Source: Argentina anserina (lineage: Eukaryota; Streptophyta; Magnoliopsida; Rosales; Rosaceae). Taken from it: DNA of 64,000 nucleotides. Below the pieces are notes generated by a model, which was not told the origin of the DNA, made no database searches, and saw nothing but the letters and a program-made list of their open reading frames with translations. Made by a program: the position numbers and the translations under genes. The first letter of the stretch is position 1. Every line of letters starts with the position of its first letter. Location: the NCBI RefSeq assembly GCF_933775445.1, contig NC_065873.1, positions 18,104,001 to 18,168,000 of the forward strand. The letters are read 5' to 3'. Shown here piece by piece: positions 1-12,254 of the stretch.

Positions 1-178
1 CAAAACTGCTTCGTATGATATAAACCCATGTTCTCAGTTTGGACATAAGCAAGATGATGCTAAAAAATTAGGTGCTTCACCTATGAGGCAAATGCCAAGT
101 TATGAGCATACTGCATACATTATCACATCCAACGTCTTGAAAAAAGTAATGGACTACTTTGATTAGGAGGTGCCACGC

Positions 179-290
179 GCATACTCAGTATAGTTAATAT
201 GCTTCCCTACACCTCTAACATATAGCCTAAACATGCATACTCAGTATAGTTAATATGCTTCCCTACACCTCTAACATATAGCCTAAACAT
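179..290. repeat. Perfect 56-bp tandem duplication in a glutaredoxin intron
   Basis: Two head-to-tail copies, 179-234 and 235-290, read identical by eye. They lie downstream of the last visible glutaredoxin exon, presumably in the intron before the missing final exon. The identity indicates a very recent slippage or unequal-exchange event. Confidence 0.95.
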
Positions 291-414
291 GCATCCACCC
301 TTGAATCAGTCTTACATCAATTGATCTAAATTAGTATTCGAGTCATTTTAGAACATACAGGCATATCTCGGAGCTTTAGGGAAACAAATAGTCATTATAA
401 AGATGATTGCTTAC

Positions 415-1187
415 CAATAAAAACATTCGGGACAGTGTGTTGCCCTGTAAGCCTCTCCAACACCTTCTGCACCTGTGGTCCTTGGGCACCTGGTAAAATA
501 TCGGAAAAAAAAACAAACAAACAGATTGCACATAATTACATCAAATCTTAAGGCGCAACTGATAAACCAGAGCTGGTTTCAAACAATGCCTAATATTCAT
601 TTCTCAATCAATCACAGGTAACTATTACACACCAAACCATTCTATCATACATTTGAAATGTGTTCACTAAAACTCAAGCAAACCAAAAAACAAAACTTGC
701 ATATATAATTAAAAGTTGATGAGACCACACACCTAGTTCATCCAATTCAATCACCGTTGGCTCCACACCAAGCCTTTTGAACAAGGATTTCACCTCCAAG
801 GAGTACCTGACAACAAAACCACCCAAAAACCCAATTCAAATATCTCAAAAAAGAATCCAAATTCACAACAAACATTAACATACACAGAGAAATTCGATTA
901 AATTATACTCACGAACACCAAGTTTTGGAATAGACCACAACTGGATTGTCCTCCACAGTCTTCTTGACGCTCTCTTCAAGACGAGAACCGAACGAGGAGG
1001 AAGACATAGACTTGACCGACATGGGTCTCCTGACATTGATCCTGGAACAAGTGCTTATGATGCTGGAGGTGCTTCTGTTGTTGGTCAGAGGAATGGAGCA
1101 AATGTAGGAGCAGTTAGTAGAGGAAAGAATGCGAGAGGAATTCAGAGAAACGGATTTGAAGCTTGTGAGATTGGAGGAGACTGCCAT
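415..1187 (-). CDS. GRXS12: Plastid monothiol glutaredoxin, GRXS12/GRXC5 type (3' end beyond left edge)
   Basis: Glutathione-dependent thiol oxidoreductase of the plastid stroma that reduces (de-glutathionylates) protein thiols. Three exons are visible: 913-1187, 733-806 and 415-489, each with GT-AG borders and matching phases (2, 1, 1). About 141 residues are encoded here. Residues 1-60 are Ser/Thr-rich with basic residues, as in a chloroplast transit peptide. The thioredoxin-fold domain follows, with active site WCSYS (Cys91, Ser94) split by the first intron, then the [18 protein letters not shown] stretch and the TVP cis-proline motif. The GG-C-T-D glutathione-binding end of the family is not found in 1-414, so a last exon must lie to the left. 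The CSYS site is that of GRXS12; GRXC5 has CSYC. An in-frame ATG at 1238 would add 17 residues; the ATG at 1187 is chosen because the residues after it (MAVSS) fit the usual family start. Confidence 0.92.
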
Positions 1188-1999
1188 TGTTGCCGTCTCT
1201 CGCAGCTTTCTTGGAGCTTTTTGCTTATTGTTTGGCAAGCTATGAACCGAACCCCTTTGCTTGGTTTGGTCGATGTTCCTTTTTGTTTTACTTTCTTTGG
1301 GTTTTTAACTGTTGGACATTTACGGACAGATGTGAAGTGAGAAAGCATAAGTCTTTGTCCAAGTCGTCCCTCAATTTCAAACGAATTATACTGTGTCCCT
1401 ATAAATGAAACATTTAGGTCGATGGATATTATCTTTTCATATTAGTACTAAACTACTAGCTACCAGCTAGCTAAGAAGCACAGACACTTCATTTTGGTCG
1501 TGTGTTTCGTGTCAGGCACACGCATTCTAATTGAATACGATGTGTCTTTAACCATGTAATTATGTTGGATACGTAAAGATACGTGTATCTTATACTTATA
1601 GAGAAAAAAAAACAATCAAGAGGATAACGGATTGAATGATGTCATTAGCTAGCTAGTAGTCGTGAATCAAGCAACTTGAAAAGAAAAAAAGAAGAAGTTG
1701 ATTGCATTAGAGTGATTGGTCCAACATCCATGAATAGGCCTTTACATTCTTATGTTCTCAAATTTGATTACTAAGTTTCAGTTTTTTATTATTAAAAGAT
1801 TCATTTCCATTAAAAAGGTGAGAGATATGAACCAAATTAAATATTCAAAAGACACGTAAAAGCAAAAGTTACCATCAAGATCAAAACCACATGCAACACT
1901 AACTAGCAAATGCCTTGTTCAGATTGTAAGGCGTTTCCAGTCTCACCACAAGTTAAGCAAATAACTACCGTCAACATTTAGTGCTCTCTCCATATCTTC
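1188..1999. other. Upstream region of the glutaredoxin gene
   Basis: This should hold the 5' UTR and promoter of the glutaredoxin gene, which reads leftward. The sequence becomes AT-rich beyond about 1400. No convincing TATA box or gene was found. Short open frames on either strand around 1142-1408 overlap the transit-peptide exon and have no family features. Confidence 0.5.
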
Positions 2000-3010
2000 A
2001 ATAGTTCACTAAAACTTTTGCTATATTGAGCCACAAGCCCCATGCTTTGCACTCCAATGTTGGTAGGGACCTACTTGTACATGACCAAAGTTGAGGCCGG
2101 AAGCTGGTATCTTCCCTTTCAGATCAAATTGGCAGTAAGTCTTTGGATTTTCAAGCAAGTTGAGGTCAGCTCCTATCTTCTTAATGATGAACTCAAACAG
2201 AGCAAGATTGATGTAAAAGAACTTTCAAGAATAGTGATATTCAATATCAGATTCACACAATTTTCCCACACTTTTCCAGAAGTTGTTGAGGTGCACCGGC
2301 AATGGCCTCCCAAATCTCACTAGTTGGGTACGAAATTTGACTTTGTCCTCTAAGGGTTTGGCATTGTCTAATGATGAGGTCATTCTTCCTCTTTCATCAT
2401 TCCAACAAATTTTAATTGCTCCACATTTCCTCCGAGCATGTCGGGCCAAATCAGCAAATCTAACTCCATATTTATAGTCCCGAGACATTTTGTTAAAAAT
2501 CTTATATCAAGATGACGAAACAAGTTATTAGATGCATGTGCTTTACAATTTTGCAAATCATCATGTTCTTCCAACAAAAAGGTGCAACGCACTGGGAACA
2601 AGAGTTGGCTCTCGGACTGTTGCAAATACGAATGAGATTCTAAATTCTCCATGTCCATGCTCTCCTCGATCATTTCATACAAATGATAGAGCTCTGAAAT
2701 CTGAATAGCCTTTATCATCGCCTACGAAGCATCTTAGTACAATTTTTAATGATGACCAAGTATCTCCCTCCACTAGTACTTTTTTGAACATCAACATCAA
2801 ACCACTCAGGGTAAAAACCTGACCACAACATTCTTTTTTAGAAGTCGTAAAACTATACGGATGTAGAGTTTCACTACTGCTTGGGCGAGACAGCTTAGTT
2901 TAAAAACTTTTTTTTTCATATCGTGCTCCCACAAATATGTACCAGTTACTAGCATCCTGAGGCATATGGGTTGAAGGCAGATTTTGAATTGATATTGATC
3001 TACCAATAGG
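2000..3010 (-). other. Unrecognised coding-like remnant, probably a broken gene
   Basis: On the minus strand several open stretches follow each other in different frames with only isolated stops: about 2806-3006, 2380-2718, 2225-2488, then, past a single stop near 2225, a further open run to about 2030. Their composition looks protein-like (mixed charged and aromatic residues, for example IKICWNDERGRMTSS and LNFGHVQVGPYQHW) and unlike the surrounding AT-rich DNA. I could not assign a family. No reverse transcriptase, integrase or transposase motif was seen. A decayed gene copy is the simplest reading; retained fragments of an unknown transposon are also possible. Confidence 0.3.
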
Positions 3011-3710
3011 GACAGGAGGAAGTCCGGGGAATAAATTGAGTTCCGGTTTCATTGTAAGAGTTAATCGCATTGCCAAGTTTCAGTTAAAGGTTTGCACTCG
3101 CATTTGTTAAATAATTATGAGTTGGGGTTCCTAATTTTGGATCTTCGAGCGGCTCTTGATCAGATTCCTTCAATTTATTTCAAGTTTTGGTAGGAGAACA
3201 ACCGATATAGTTTTACATGTCACAACTCCGAAATTTCAAGTATGAAACTCGAAAATTAAAGCCATGAAAAACTCTAAAATAATCTCAATAAATCGAAATC
3301 ATCTTATCGTCACAGCGTATCGTTACTGAGTTTATAGAGCATCTCAGTTAAATTGATTATTACAAAACCAACATATAATTTAAGCATTATATCAAATGGA
3401 AGTGTAAAATCCTCTCAATCCTCACCACAAAATAAAACAAGGGAAATTCGAAGTCTTCAGAGTAGTTCGTCAATTCTGCTAATCCACAGCTGCAAAACTA
3501 TCCCCTACACCATCAAATAGATGCACCGGGATTGTAAACACAGACCCGGTAAGCTTTGCAGCTCGTATGAGTAAAACAACAATATAACTCGCATATAAAT
3601 ACAAAAGAAAAATACCGAAAACATTTAATTATAAATGTACTCATGAGTCATTGGACGGCCCATTTGGTTGTCCAATAATATCTGAAAATATAAATGCTCA
3701 TGAGAAATCG

Positions 3711-3878
3711 GGCAACTCATCTGTTTACCCAAATATATTTATAATACGGGTACTCATAAGAGCCAGGTACTTATTTGTTATCCCACATGTAGTACGCCGC
3801 CAAACATTGGGCAACCACCTGTTACCCAATATCCAAAAATATGGGTACTCATAAGCCGATAACCCATCTGTTACCTCT
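3711..3878. repeat. Degenerate sub-repeats inside the solo LTR
   Basis: A motif close to GGGCAACTCATCTGTTACCC recurs at about 3711, 3808 and 3858, spaced by diverged AT-rich sequence that itself contains GGGTACTCATAAG twice. Confidence 0.5.
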
Positions 3879-4477
3879 CATGCCAGTACACCGGTAGACA
3901 GACTAGAGCTCTAACTGAATCGTAACCGTCGCCAGGCCAAGGCTAGGTTCCGACATGCCAACACGTCCGAAGACAAAAAAAACATTTTAACATACTCAAC
4001 TTAAAACCACGTATAATACATTCCTCACATGTTATTGTACAAAAAAACAAGTTATTCATTCTTTAAAAAAATAAATATCGGTGCGATAAATAAACTCAGT
4101 TGGAAATAGAAATGTGATAGTATATAATATAGCAACTCATATATATATATATCGATTTTACCATTTATACACATACACAACCCACTATACCATATACATA
4201 TCATAGTTCGATATTTTAAAATAAAGCGTAACTATGAATCACTACTAAGGGTAGACTCATCGAAGTGAGATTTACTCACTTTATTTTCCTGAGCGTAATT
4301 TTCCGCAATTCCGAAAGCAAATCCTTACTTGTTTCGTCGTTCATCTAGATTAGATAAGATGTGATTAGAAACGTTACGTAAACCCTCAAATGCCGAAACA
4401 GTACTAATGTTAACTGTTCAGAAATTTGCGGTTTTACGAAATTACTGTTCACGCAAATACTATTCATATATTATTAT

Positions 4478-4557
4478 TCGTATACGTACTGTTTACGTAT
4501 TATTTTTCATATACGTACTGTTTACGTATTACTTTTCATATACGTACTTTTCTCTTG
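4478..4557. repeat. 31-bp tandem sub-repeat inside the solo LTR
   Basis: About two and a half copies of a unit built around TATACGTACTGTTTACGTAT, in a longer stretch (4380-4700) rich in ACTGTT and TACGTA words. Such arrays are common in U5 or untranslated parts of long plant LTRs. Confidence 0.7.
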
Positions 4558-5317
4558 TAAAATACTGTTTCAGTAAATACTAATTACCGATTTACCTTTC
4601 AAAAATTATTTTTACAATTACTGTACGTAATTACTTTTTACATTCATCGTACATAAATCACTTTTTATAAAAATTTACTGTTTGAAAAATCACTGTTCAC
4701 GCGCCGCCCACAGTGACAGCGCGTGGGGCCCACACGCCACTTTCAAAACCGGCACGTAGCTCGCCCACTGCCGCCCAAATCTCACCCATTTTCTCTCCTC
4801 ATCCCTTCCACGGCCTCCTGCCGCCCCTGCATCACTCCACTTGCGCTCACGCGCTGCCACAGACGGCGACACGCGCCGCTCCACCACCTCCAACCACAAC
4901 CACCAAATCAACACACATTCAACATGAGAAATCAAGAGCAAGAGGTGGAGATCACAACCATACCTTCACCTTGTCCAGGACTGGCCGGAAACCGCCGCAA
5001 TCGCCGCCGTGAAGTCTCAGATCGAGGGGGAGAGATCGATGGAGTTACAGCTCGATTCGAGCCTCACCGCCGGTGGAATCACGTCAAGGGGGAAGAGAGG
5101 GAGCTCGCCAACGTGCCTCCGAGCTCCTGCGACGCCGGCGACGTCGAGATCGACAGAGCCGAGGCTGTGCTCCGTCGACGCTACTCGATCTCCCCCTAGG
5201 GTGCGTCGCTGTCACCACCGGTCGACGCGTCGTGGCCATGCGGTCCCAATGACACCGATGGTGTCGAGCACGGCGGCCGTAGGAGGGAGATCGCCGGCGG
5301 AAAGAGAGAGAGGGTTG

Positions 5318-5320
<3 letters not shown>

Positions 5321-5364
<44 letters not shown>
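5321..5364. repeat. (GA)n microsatellite
   Basis: About 22 uninterrupted GA units inside the GC-rich part of the solo LTR. On the minus strand it is a CT tract a little downstream of the LTR TATA box. Confidence 0.95.
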
Positions 5365-5368
<4 letters not shown>

Positions 5369-5420
5369 GCTGCGGGGTGAGGGTTTCTGAAATTGGAAAC
5401 CCTAGCTCCAATTAATTCCC

Positions 5421-5427
5421 TTTTATA
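5421..5427 (-). promoter_or_regulatory. TATA box of the solo LTR
   Basis: The minus strand reads GGGTATAAAAGGG here, flanked by GC-richer DNA and followed by a pyrimidine-rich leader. It fits an LTR promoter reading leftward. No adjacent gene uses it visibly. Confidence 0.5.
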
Positions 5428-5758
5428 CCCTTTTCTAAAATCGGAAACTAACTTCCATCGCTAATAACTTTCACGTACGACGTCCGATTATAACGCGTGA
5501 CATGTCCACGAAATCGTATCGATGAGCTCTACAACTTTCATGAAGGAAGTTTTCGGAGACGAGCGATGGGGGTAAAAGTCGACTCCCGCGTCTCGAAAAC
5601 ATAACGTTTTTTTTTTCAATTAGATTTCCGAAAACGGTTCCGTTTCAATTTAACATCGTCATGAATCGAAAAATATGCGATTTAATAAATTTATCAAGTT
5701 TATAAATTTCAACGAATTCTTACAAATTGACCCCGAAAAATCGGGTTATTACACTACA

Positions 5759-6420
5759 TGCTGAAGACGGTGAACAACCAATATGCCACACTAGACTCTA
5801 ACAAAATTAATGTTTTCCGGATAATATATTACCCACTTTTGATATAGTCTTTATCTGAAAATGATTGATTATAAATCATAAACCAAACCAACGTACTGCT
5901 CAAGAAGGTCCATCTAATTTACAAGACTCCTAAGGCAATCAGCATTAGATCAGTGTTTATGCACCCTTTAGTCTAGTTTCAAAAAATTAGACTCAAGTAC
6001 TAATCTACCATGACCGCCTTCTCCGATGACCACTCCTTCCAACTAGCCACAATGGCCCAATTTCCGTTCATGAATTCTTTTTTTTTTTTGGTCTTCTTTT
6101 CTTCATTTAATATATAGGATAACTCTTTTTTTTTTTGATACTCTATGTGAGCTTTTATTCATATTTCTAAAAACGGTATTTGGACCTCCTGACTTAGTAG
6201 ACCTCATTTTTACTTCTACAAATACTTAAAATGTTATTTAGACCTCCATATTTTTCTGAAAATGCCCATAATCAATAAATCATTATTAGATATCAAATCA
6301 ATATACTATCCATTAATATCTTTCCAATTATTATAAACAACTTGAAAAATTCTTAATAATTACATAATTCATCTTCTCAAATTAATTCTCTTTCACTCCT
6401 AAATTCATAATTAATAATAT
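5759..6420. other. AT-rich spacer between two LTR elements
   Basis: Low-complexity T-runs at about 6079-6090 and 6126-6137 and AT-rich DNA; no coding or structural feature seen. Confidence 0.6.
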
Positions 6421-6425
6421 TGTTC

Positions 6426-6643
6426 TGATCGAGTACGATAGAAACGAGAATAATAACAACGTAATAGAACATAACGTGACCCTTTATTGATTGATAATAT
6501 AGTCTATATATAGGCATTACATACGGAGTAATCCTGATGAATCATGGATTCATATTATTACATTAAGGTGTAATTTATACTAATAAGTAAACCTACTTAG
6601 GCTAAGACACACATAAGGGTAATAAAGTAATTCTTCTGGAACA
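6426..6643 (-). repeat. 3' LTR of the copia element
   Basis: Direct partner of 12255-12472. On the minus strand it starts TGTTCCAGAAGAATTAC and ends CGTACTCGATCA. The adjoining purine tract in 6644-6655 marks it as the 3' LTR. Confidence 0.93.
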
Positions 6644-7604
6644 CTCCCCCTTGTGTCGTATGCCTAGATTGCATGGTGCACATAACGTTACCTCGGTAAA
6701 AACCTTGTTAAGTAAAATAAAAATCTCTTGGGTGAAAAACAAAAGCTTGAACAAATGGGAAAAATAGCATAACACACCATTTACATTTGATAGCATCATG
6801 TGAGATAGACTCTTGAAGTCTACGAAACAACTCCCCCTGATTAGTGTCATAATCATGGAGTACAAAGAACAAGATTGCATAACAACTCAAAATAAGAGTT
6901 TGCAATGAAAATCAGATTCCCGGGTAGAATGACATTTACTCACTTAAACGACCATAACTTCTTCATCACAATAGGTATTAGCGAACCATAAAATGTTCTA
7001 GAAAGTAGACACACATGGTTTTCCAGTGACATAAAACAACCTAATTCGACCGAAGCAGTTCACAGTGCTCTGTCGAAGTTGACTTAATTTTAAATTCCTA
7101 GACAGAAGTGTCATACTTTGCTAAAACTGCCATAACTCACCCAATACGAAGATATAACCAAATGGTTGGTGTCCATGGAAAGTAGACACATAGACCTTTC
7201 CAACTGTACCAAATTCACCATATTTCATCGAGTGAGTTGTCATATAGGTCTTGTTGAAGTTAACCCATGAAACTAGACAGATTCGGATTTGTCACATTCA
7301 ATGCGTCTTTCATAAAGGAATGGGGGAATGAACCAATGAATGACTGATTTTGGTCCGAGACGTTTCTACACTACCAGTTTCAACAACAACACCAACGCGT
7401 ACACTAGTATGTATAAGCTGCTGGTGGCGTTGGTGTGGAGAGGAATGTATTGATTCACTAAATGTAGAACTAGACCCATGTCAATAAAACAATTCAAGTC
7501 TAAGGACGATCTATATGATAGTTAATCACATCATAATGAAAGCAATAGTGTCCTAACAATACTAACATATATGAATCTATAACTCATTGAAACTCTTCAT
7601 CATC

Positions 7605-8060
7605 TTAACTTAGACGGAATAGAGAATCTAGAATTAGCTTTCATATGAACACATATGGGTATAAGTTCTTGCAACCGATTGTACTACGTTCTCTTGAACG
7701 TTGCAATCTGACTGCATAAGCTCTTCGTGGTCTGGAGACATTTAGTCAAGCAATTAAGGTCCCTCGGGCACTTTCATATTTGTGCCAAGATCCATATACA
7801 GATATGCTACAACCACTATCATATGATGCAAATCAGTTTTCATGAACACTACTACTCATCAAGTAGCGAAAGTAATTATGTCCATTACGAGAGAATATAA
7901 CTCATCGTGGTCAATACTAGGATAATGAAACAATCTTTGCGTCATAAATCTTGCAAATATCGCATGACTTCATCATTCTCATTTACACTTACAAACTATA
8001 ACTAAAATAACAAGTCTAGTTCAGCCTGTATTGATTCTTTCCACTTCGGCCAAGTTGATC
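7605..8060 (-). pseudogene. Reverse transcriptase remnant of the copia element
   Basis: The minus strand from about 8050 encodes the copia RT entry motif WKESIQAELD, then after stops and frame changes short matches such as ENDEVM and PRDLNCL. The order fits Ty1/copia RT, but no frame longer than about 20 codons is intact. The catalytic YVDD motif could not be located. Confidence 0.7.
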
Positions 8061-8689
8061 ATCGTTGATACTTTACAACGGAATAAAAGCATAAGCGAAT
8101 ACATCATTACTCATGGGAGATCAATCCATTAACACACGCGCTTTTCTTATGATCAATTGAGAAATTTCTTTTGTTCTCTAACATCAACAAAAAAGTATGT
8201 AGCGTCCCACAAAAACTTAGTTGATACACATGTTCAGAGAATATCTCTTGATGATGGGCGAAATACTTGTGCATACGCCTCTCGCTTCTTTTTGGTTTTT
8301 GATTCCATAGAATAATGATCTCCCCCACATCTAGCTAGGAGCCAAGACCAAAGCTATGACCCATACAAGTCCATCTTTGCGTGTCGTTATTTATGTGATT
8401 CAACTACCACAGGCGCCGACAACACCACAATGTACATTGATGTCATCGCCGTCATCCTTCCCACTATCAGGGATGGTGCCAACATGCTAGGACTAGGTCA
8501 TGTGAACGTCTCCCATACTGGGAGTTCCAACCTTACCGGCACATCACAACATTTATGCGCGATCTTGTCACTTTAGCGATATCGGTAAAGTCATTGAGCA
8601 TCGAATCTTTAACTTTATGGAGGTCGATAATGCATTGTACTTAATCACTTAGAGCAGTGCGGAATCTTAATGAGTCATAGTGTCACACC

Positions 8690-9400
8690 ATGTCAATTCC
8701 TGGCGTTAAAACCAGAAGGAGAGCATTTCATATCTCCCCCTAACGACAAGAAGTATGTCTCATAAAAGTAATCATATGCAGATATCGCAGGATAGAGATC
8801 AACGGTTGTAGATTGGAAATAGCGGGCAAGTGTTGGTGATTCATAACCAACCAAAATATGTAATCGTCCCATGTAGACCCATTTGAGATACTAAAATGGA
8901 GGCACATAAACAACTTCACCAAATAGGTGTTAGAGAAAAGAACGTTGGGACCATATCCAGTAACCATCTAGTACGCACTAAATACTTGGTGAGTTGGGGT
9001 CTGAAACGAATAAGTGTCCTTGAATGCAACATTACATATCTTCATGCAAAGATTGGCAAGTTAGTACCCATAACCAAGTCCGAGCTCTGCTTGATCGTAT
9101 TGTAACTGAACATGAGGAAAAATATGTTCAATGACGAACTCAGTAGACATGCGAAACAAAATCATCAAAGGTCTTGGAAGTGAACTCTCCAATGATATCC
9201 AATCGAATAGATTAGAGAGGATGAAAGGGTGGTGAACCCTTAGTTTGATGAATTTAGCTAAAAGCTTAGCAAATGCAGCATTTCATTGTAGATAGCAAGG
9301 CGACGAGTGACCAACGCGTCATTGCATCAACCAATACAAGAAAATACTTAGAAAGTCTGCATTCTTGGTTGAATATGTCCACAAATGTCATCTTAAATAT
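8690..9400 (-). pseudogene. Integrase remnant of the copia element
   Basis: Around 9300-9345 the minus strand encodes YFLVLVDAMTRWS, a hallmark of the copia integrase core, followed by NAAFAKLL-like residues in another frame. Near 8740-8870 it encodes VGYESPTLARYFQ and LYPAI, the stretch that follows the integrase core in this lineage. Stops and frameshifts are frequent, so this is inactive. Confidence 0.75.
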
Positions 9401-9477
9401 GTTGTAAGAATGTACTATGCTCAATTAAAGCTTTCACATGAAAATGTTGATAATAAGAGTCATCAATTAAGCACATT

Positions 9478-9600
9478 TTGTCAAGAGGCCGTGCACGGGG
9501 GGGGGCCTGCGGAGCTGTGCAGGGACCATGCAGGGCAGTTGCGAGGCAACTGCAGGGGCTGTAGGGTTGTTGAGCTACAGGGTTGCGTACAACCAATTTT
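9478..9600. other. GC-rich island with a G9 run inside the copia element
   Basis: Unlike its AT-rich surroundings, this stretch holds a run of nine G and repeated CTGCAGGG/GCAGGG-type words. It may be an internally amplified or inserted segment. No coding function is seen. Confidence 0.5.
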
Positions 9601-12254
9601 TGAATTTCTTATAAAGATATTCATTTACATTCTCAATATAAGTTTTCAGATAAAAATTATTGGCATGTATGACTATTAAAACTTAGCAAAGGAAGAAGAT
9701 ATAAAATACAATCTTCGTAGGAGATCCGTAAAACAACTACTTGTGTTATAGAACAATATGGGTGGTTGCGCAATCGATAAGACACTCGACTTTGCCGTGG
9801 GACATCATCAAAATAAATTAATAGAGTTAGCGACATAGGGAACAATTTCAAGCAATACCTCGTAGGACATTATCAGAAAGAGGATTGAAAACAAATAGTA
9901 CAATCATATCGAATGTATCACATGGCAATAAAACTGCATTCTTCAACTTAAACATTGGAAACAGATGTTAGAAGAAACCATCCAAATGGTGCAGTGGTCA
10001 CCAATAAAAAAGTCGGTTAAGCTGTAAAAAACAACTTGGAGAAAACCGGAAAAGATAACTGGAAAACTATGTCAAATATGCTCAAAACTGAATGAAAATT
10101 TTGACGGGAAAACGCTTCAACAAAGAATGTTGGAAAGGTACCGGAAAACCGGCGGTGTTGGTGACTGGAAAATCAGTCGCATCAACCGGAGTTTGGCAGG
10201 TTAGGAGGCCGGACTTCATATCTAACAAGGAGCACCGACAGGAACCGGGCAATGGTGTTGGAAACGCCGAAAATGGACGGAAGGAGGCCAAAACGGTCAG
10301 AAACATCGGCAAAACGATTCGGAAACGTGCCGGAAACACCAGAGATCATAACAATGTCAAATTTTGACATTTCGAGGTTCGTTTTCCAAATATTAAGTGT
10401 CAAATTTACAATGTATTACTATTGGGGTCCCATGTAACCCAAAAGTAGCCAATTTAATAACGACGTGAGTTGTAAATGTTGACCATTCATGCTACATTTA
10501 AGGTAAATAAAATTCTCAAGAAATCAACTTGTAAACAAGGAATACGATAAATTTTATTAAATATGCCAATCTTTAATACAACACAAACAAGCTTCAAATT
10601 CCAATAGACGACTTAAGTTAAAGTCGAGTAATAAACATGGCAATACAAACGTCATACTTCGAAAATATTAAATAGAAAACATAATAAAAAAAGATTGACT
10701 AATCAAAAGCCAGTGGTAACAAAATCTTGCATATCGGATTAGGCAGAGCCGTAGCCTGAGACTCAAAAGATGTGCTTAGTTGAGAATGGAAGAATATTAC
10801 GTTTTCATCTCCAAAGTTCCCTTAATATAAATAGATACAAGGGCCAAATATGGCTTGTGTTTCTTTGATGTGGAGCATGCATCAAGTTCGACTCTAGTAA
10901 GACAACGTCATAAACGGAAATTGAATCACTTGTTAAGTACGTGTGTCCCATAATATTTTCTATTTTGGGATCTTTTGTCAGTAAATATTGATCATTCAGA
11001 GTAGTGAATTTCAATTCAAATAAATAAGTACGTAAAAAGACCTTGGGATTGTCATCTATAGACATGAGTTGAAGAAACTGAAAAAATCAAATAATAGTCA
11101 TGATGGCGACGCATCCATTGAAAAACAAGGGTTTTGTTGGTTTTGAATGAACGAAACTATTCAGGTATGAAAACTGGAATTAAAATGGTTGTGATAAATA
11201 TGGTCACAAAATAATCCGCATAACAGCGATTCTCATGAGACATGAAAAAGGCTAATAGCGCCCGATAATTTATATATATATATATATATGTTCAAAAGCA
11301 TCAACTTTAAGAAAAAGATACATGTTGGTCTGCCAAATAGACCGCATTAAAATGAGAAAATATTCAAATATCTTCATGTAGAAAAGTTGTTTGATGAGTT
11401 TATTTTCGATCTTCGTACGGATGACATAAAAAATCTCTTAGGAATACGCTCGAAATCGTGTGCAAATTGCAGAATTAACGTCCATCTTTGCCGTATATGT
11501 CATCACCATAGTACGTAAAGTGACTATTTTTCCTATATGAGCACGTGAAATGTAGTTAGAAAATTAAAACGCGCAAATAAACGATTAAATCATGAAATAG
11601 GGAAAAGGAAATAAAATAAAGTTTAAAGGCCCAAAGGGCAATGGGGCTCGGAGAACTTAAGGCCCAAAAAAGAGCTGCTGGGCTAGGTCACGCGGGTCGG
11701 AGCAGGCATATCCGGGTTGGGAAATATACGTTATGCAGAAATACTGCGATGGAGGAGACCTCCATGGATTGCCAGTCAGAGATGCTTGACGTCATCGGCG
11801 AGAAGAAGAGATATGCTGACCGTGGCACCACACCTTATGTGGTCGGGATTACTGACGGAGGATGGGTGCCAATGGCATCGAGGAGGCTCGACGAGGTCGA
11901 GGACTGTGTGGCGGCGCTACAAGTGTGTCGGAGGAGCAGATGTCGACGACTGTTGGGGTTTGGGTCATCAAACCTGGACTGGGTCGGCGTCGATTGGAGA
12001 AGGGAAGATGCCTGGGCTGCAAATGTCGCCGGCGCGGAGACGAGGAAGAAGATGGGGTGCCCATAGTAGCTGCAATTTTGGATTTCAGTTTTTATTTTTC
12101 TCTATTTCCGACAACTATTCGTCGTTTTGTTTATCTGATTTTCCGGCGATACAAGGAAAATAGGTCACCGTGGGGAAAGATTTCGGGGCTAGGGTTAATT
12201 TTTCTGGTGGTGGCCTCGTCGCTCAGACACTTTAGAACAAAGTGCATGATAACG

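Larger units (their letters stand above)
3218..5753 (-). mobile_element. Solo-LTR-like unit of a Ty3/gypsy element (Del/Tekay-like size)
   Basis: Read on the minus strand the unit begins TGTAATAACCCGATTTTTCG at 5753 and ends GGAGTTGTGACA at 3218, so it has TG...CA ends with matching near-terminal bases. The flanks are TTACA (3213-3217) and CTACA (5754-5758), a plausible aged 5-bp target duplication with one mismatch. A TATAAAA box lies at 5421-5427 on the minus strand, about 330 bp inside the unit, followed by a GC-rich stretch and a CT tract, as expected of a U3-R-U5 layout. No gag or pol homology is seen inside. The 2.5-kb length suits long-LTR chromoviruses such as Del/Tekay; the lineage is inferred from length and ends only. 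Confidence 0.65.

Noticed and set aside
4713..5411. Overlapping open frames of 70-158 codons on both strands
   Set aside because: They lie in the GC-rich, GA-repeat-bearing part of the solo LTR; overlapping frames on both strands come from low stop density. No domain.
10092..10437. Open frames on both strands inside the copia element
   Set aside because: Both strands are open, the composition is repetitive (GGAAAC-type words) and no copia domain matches.
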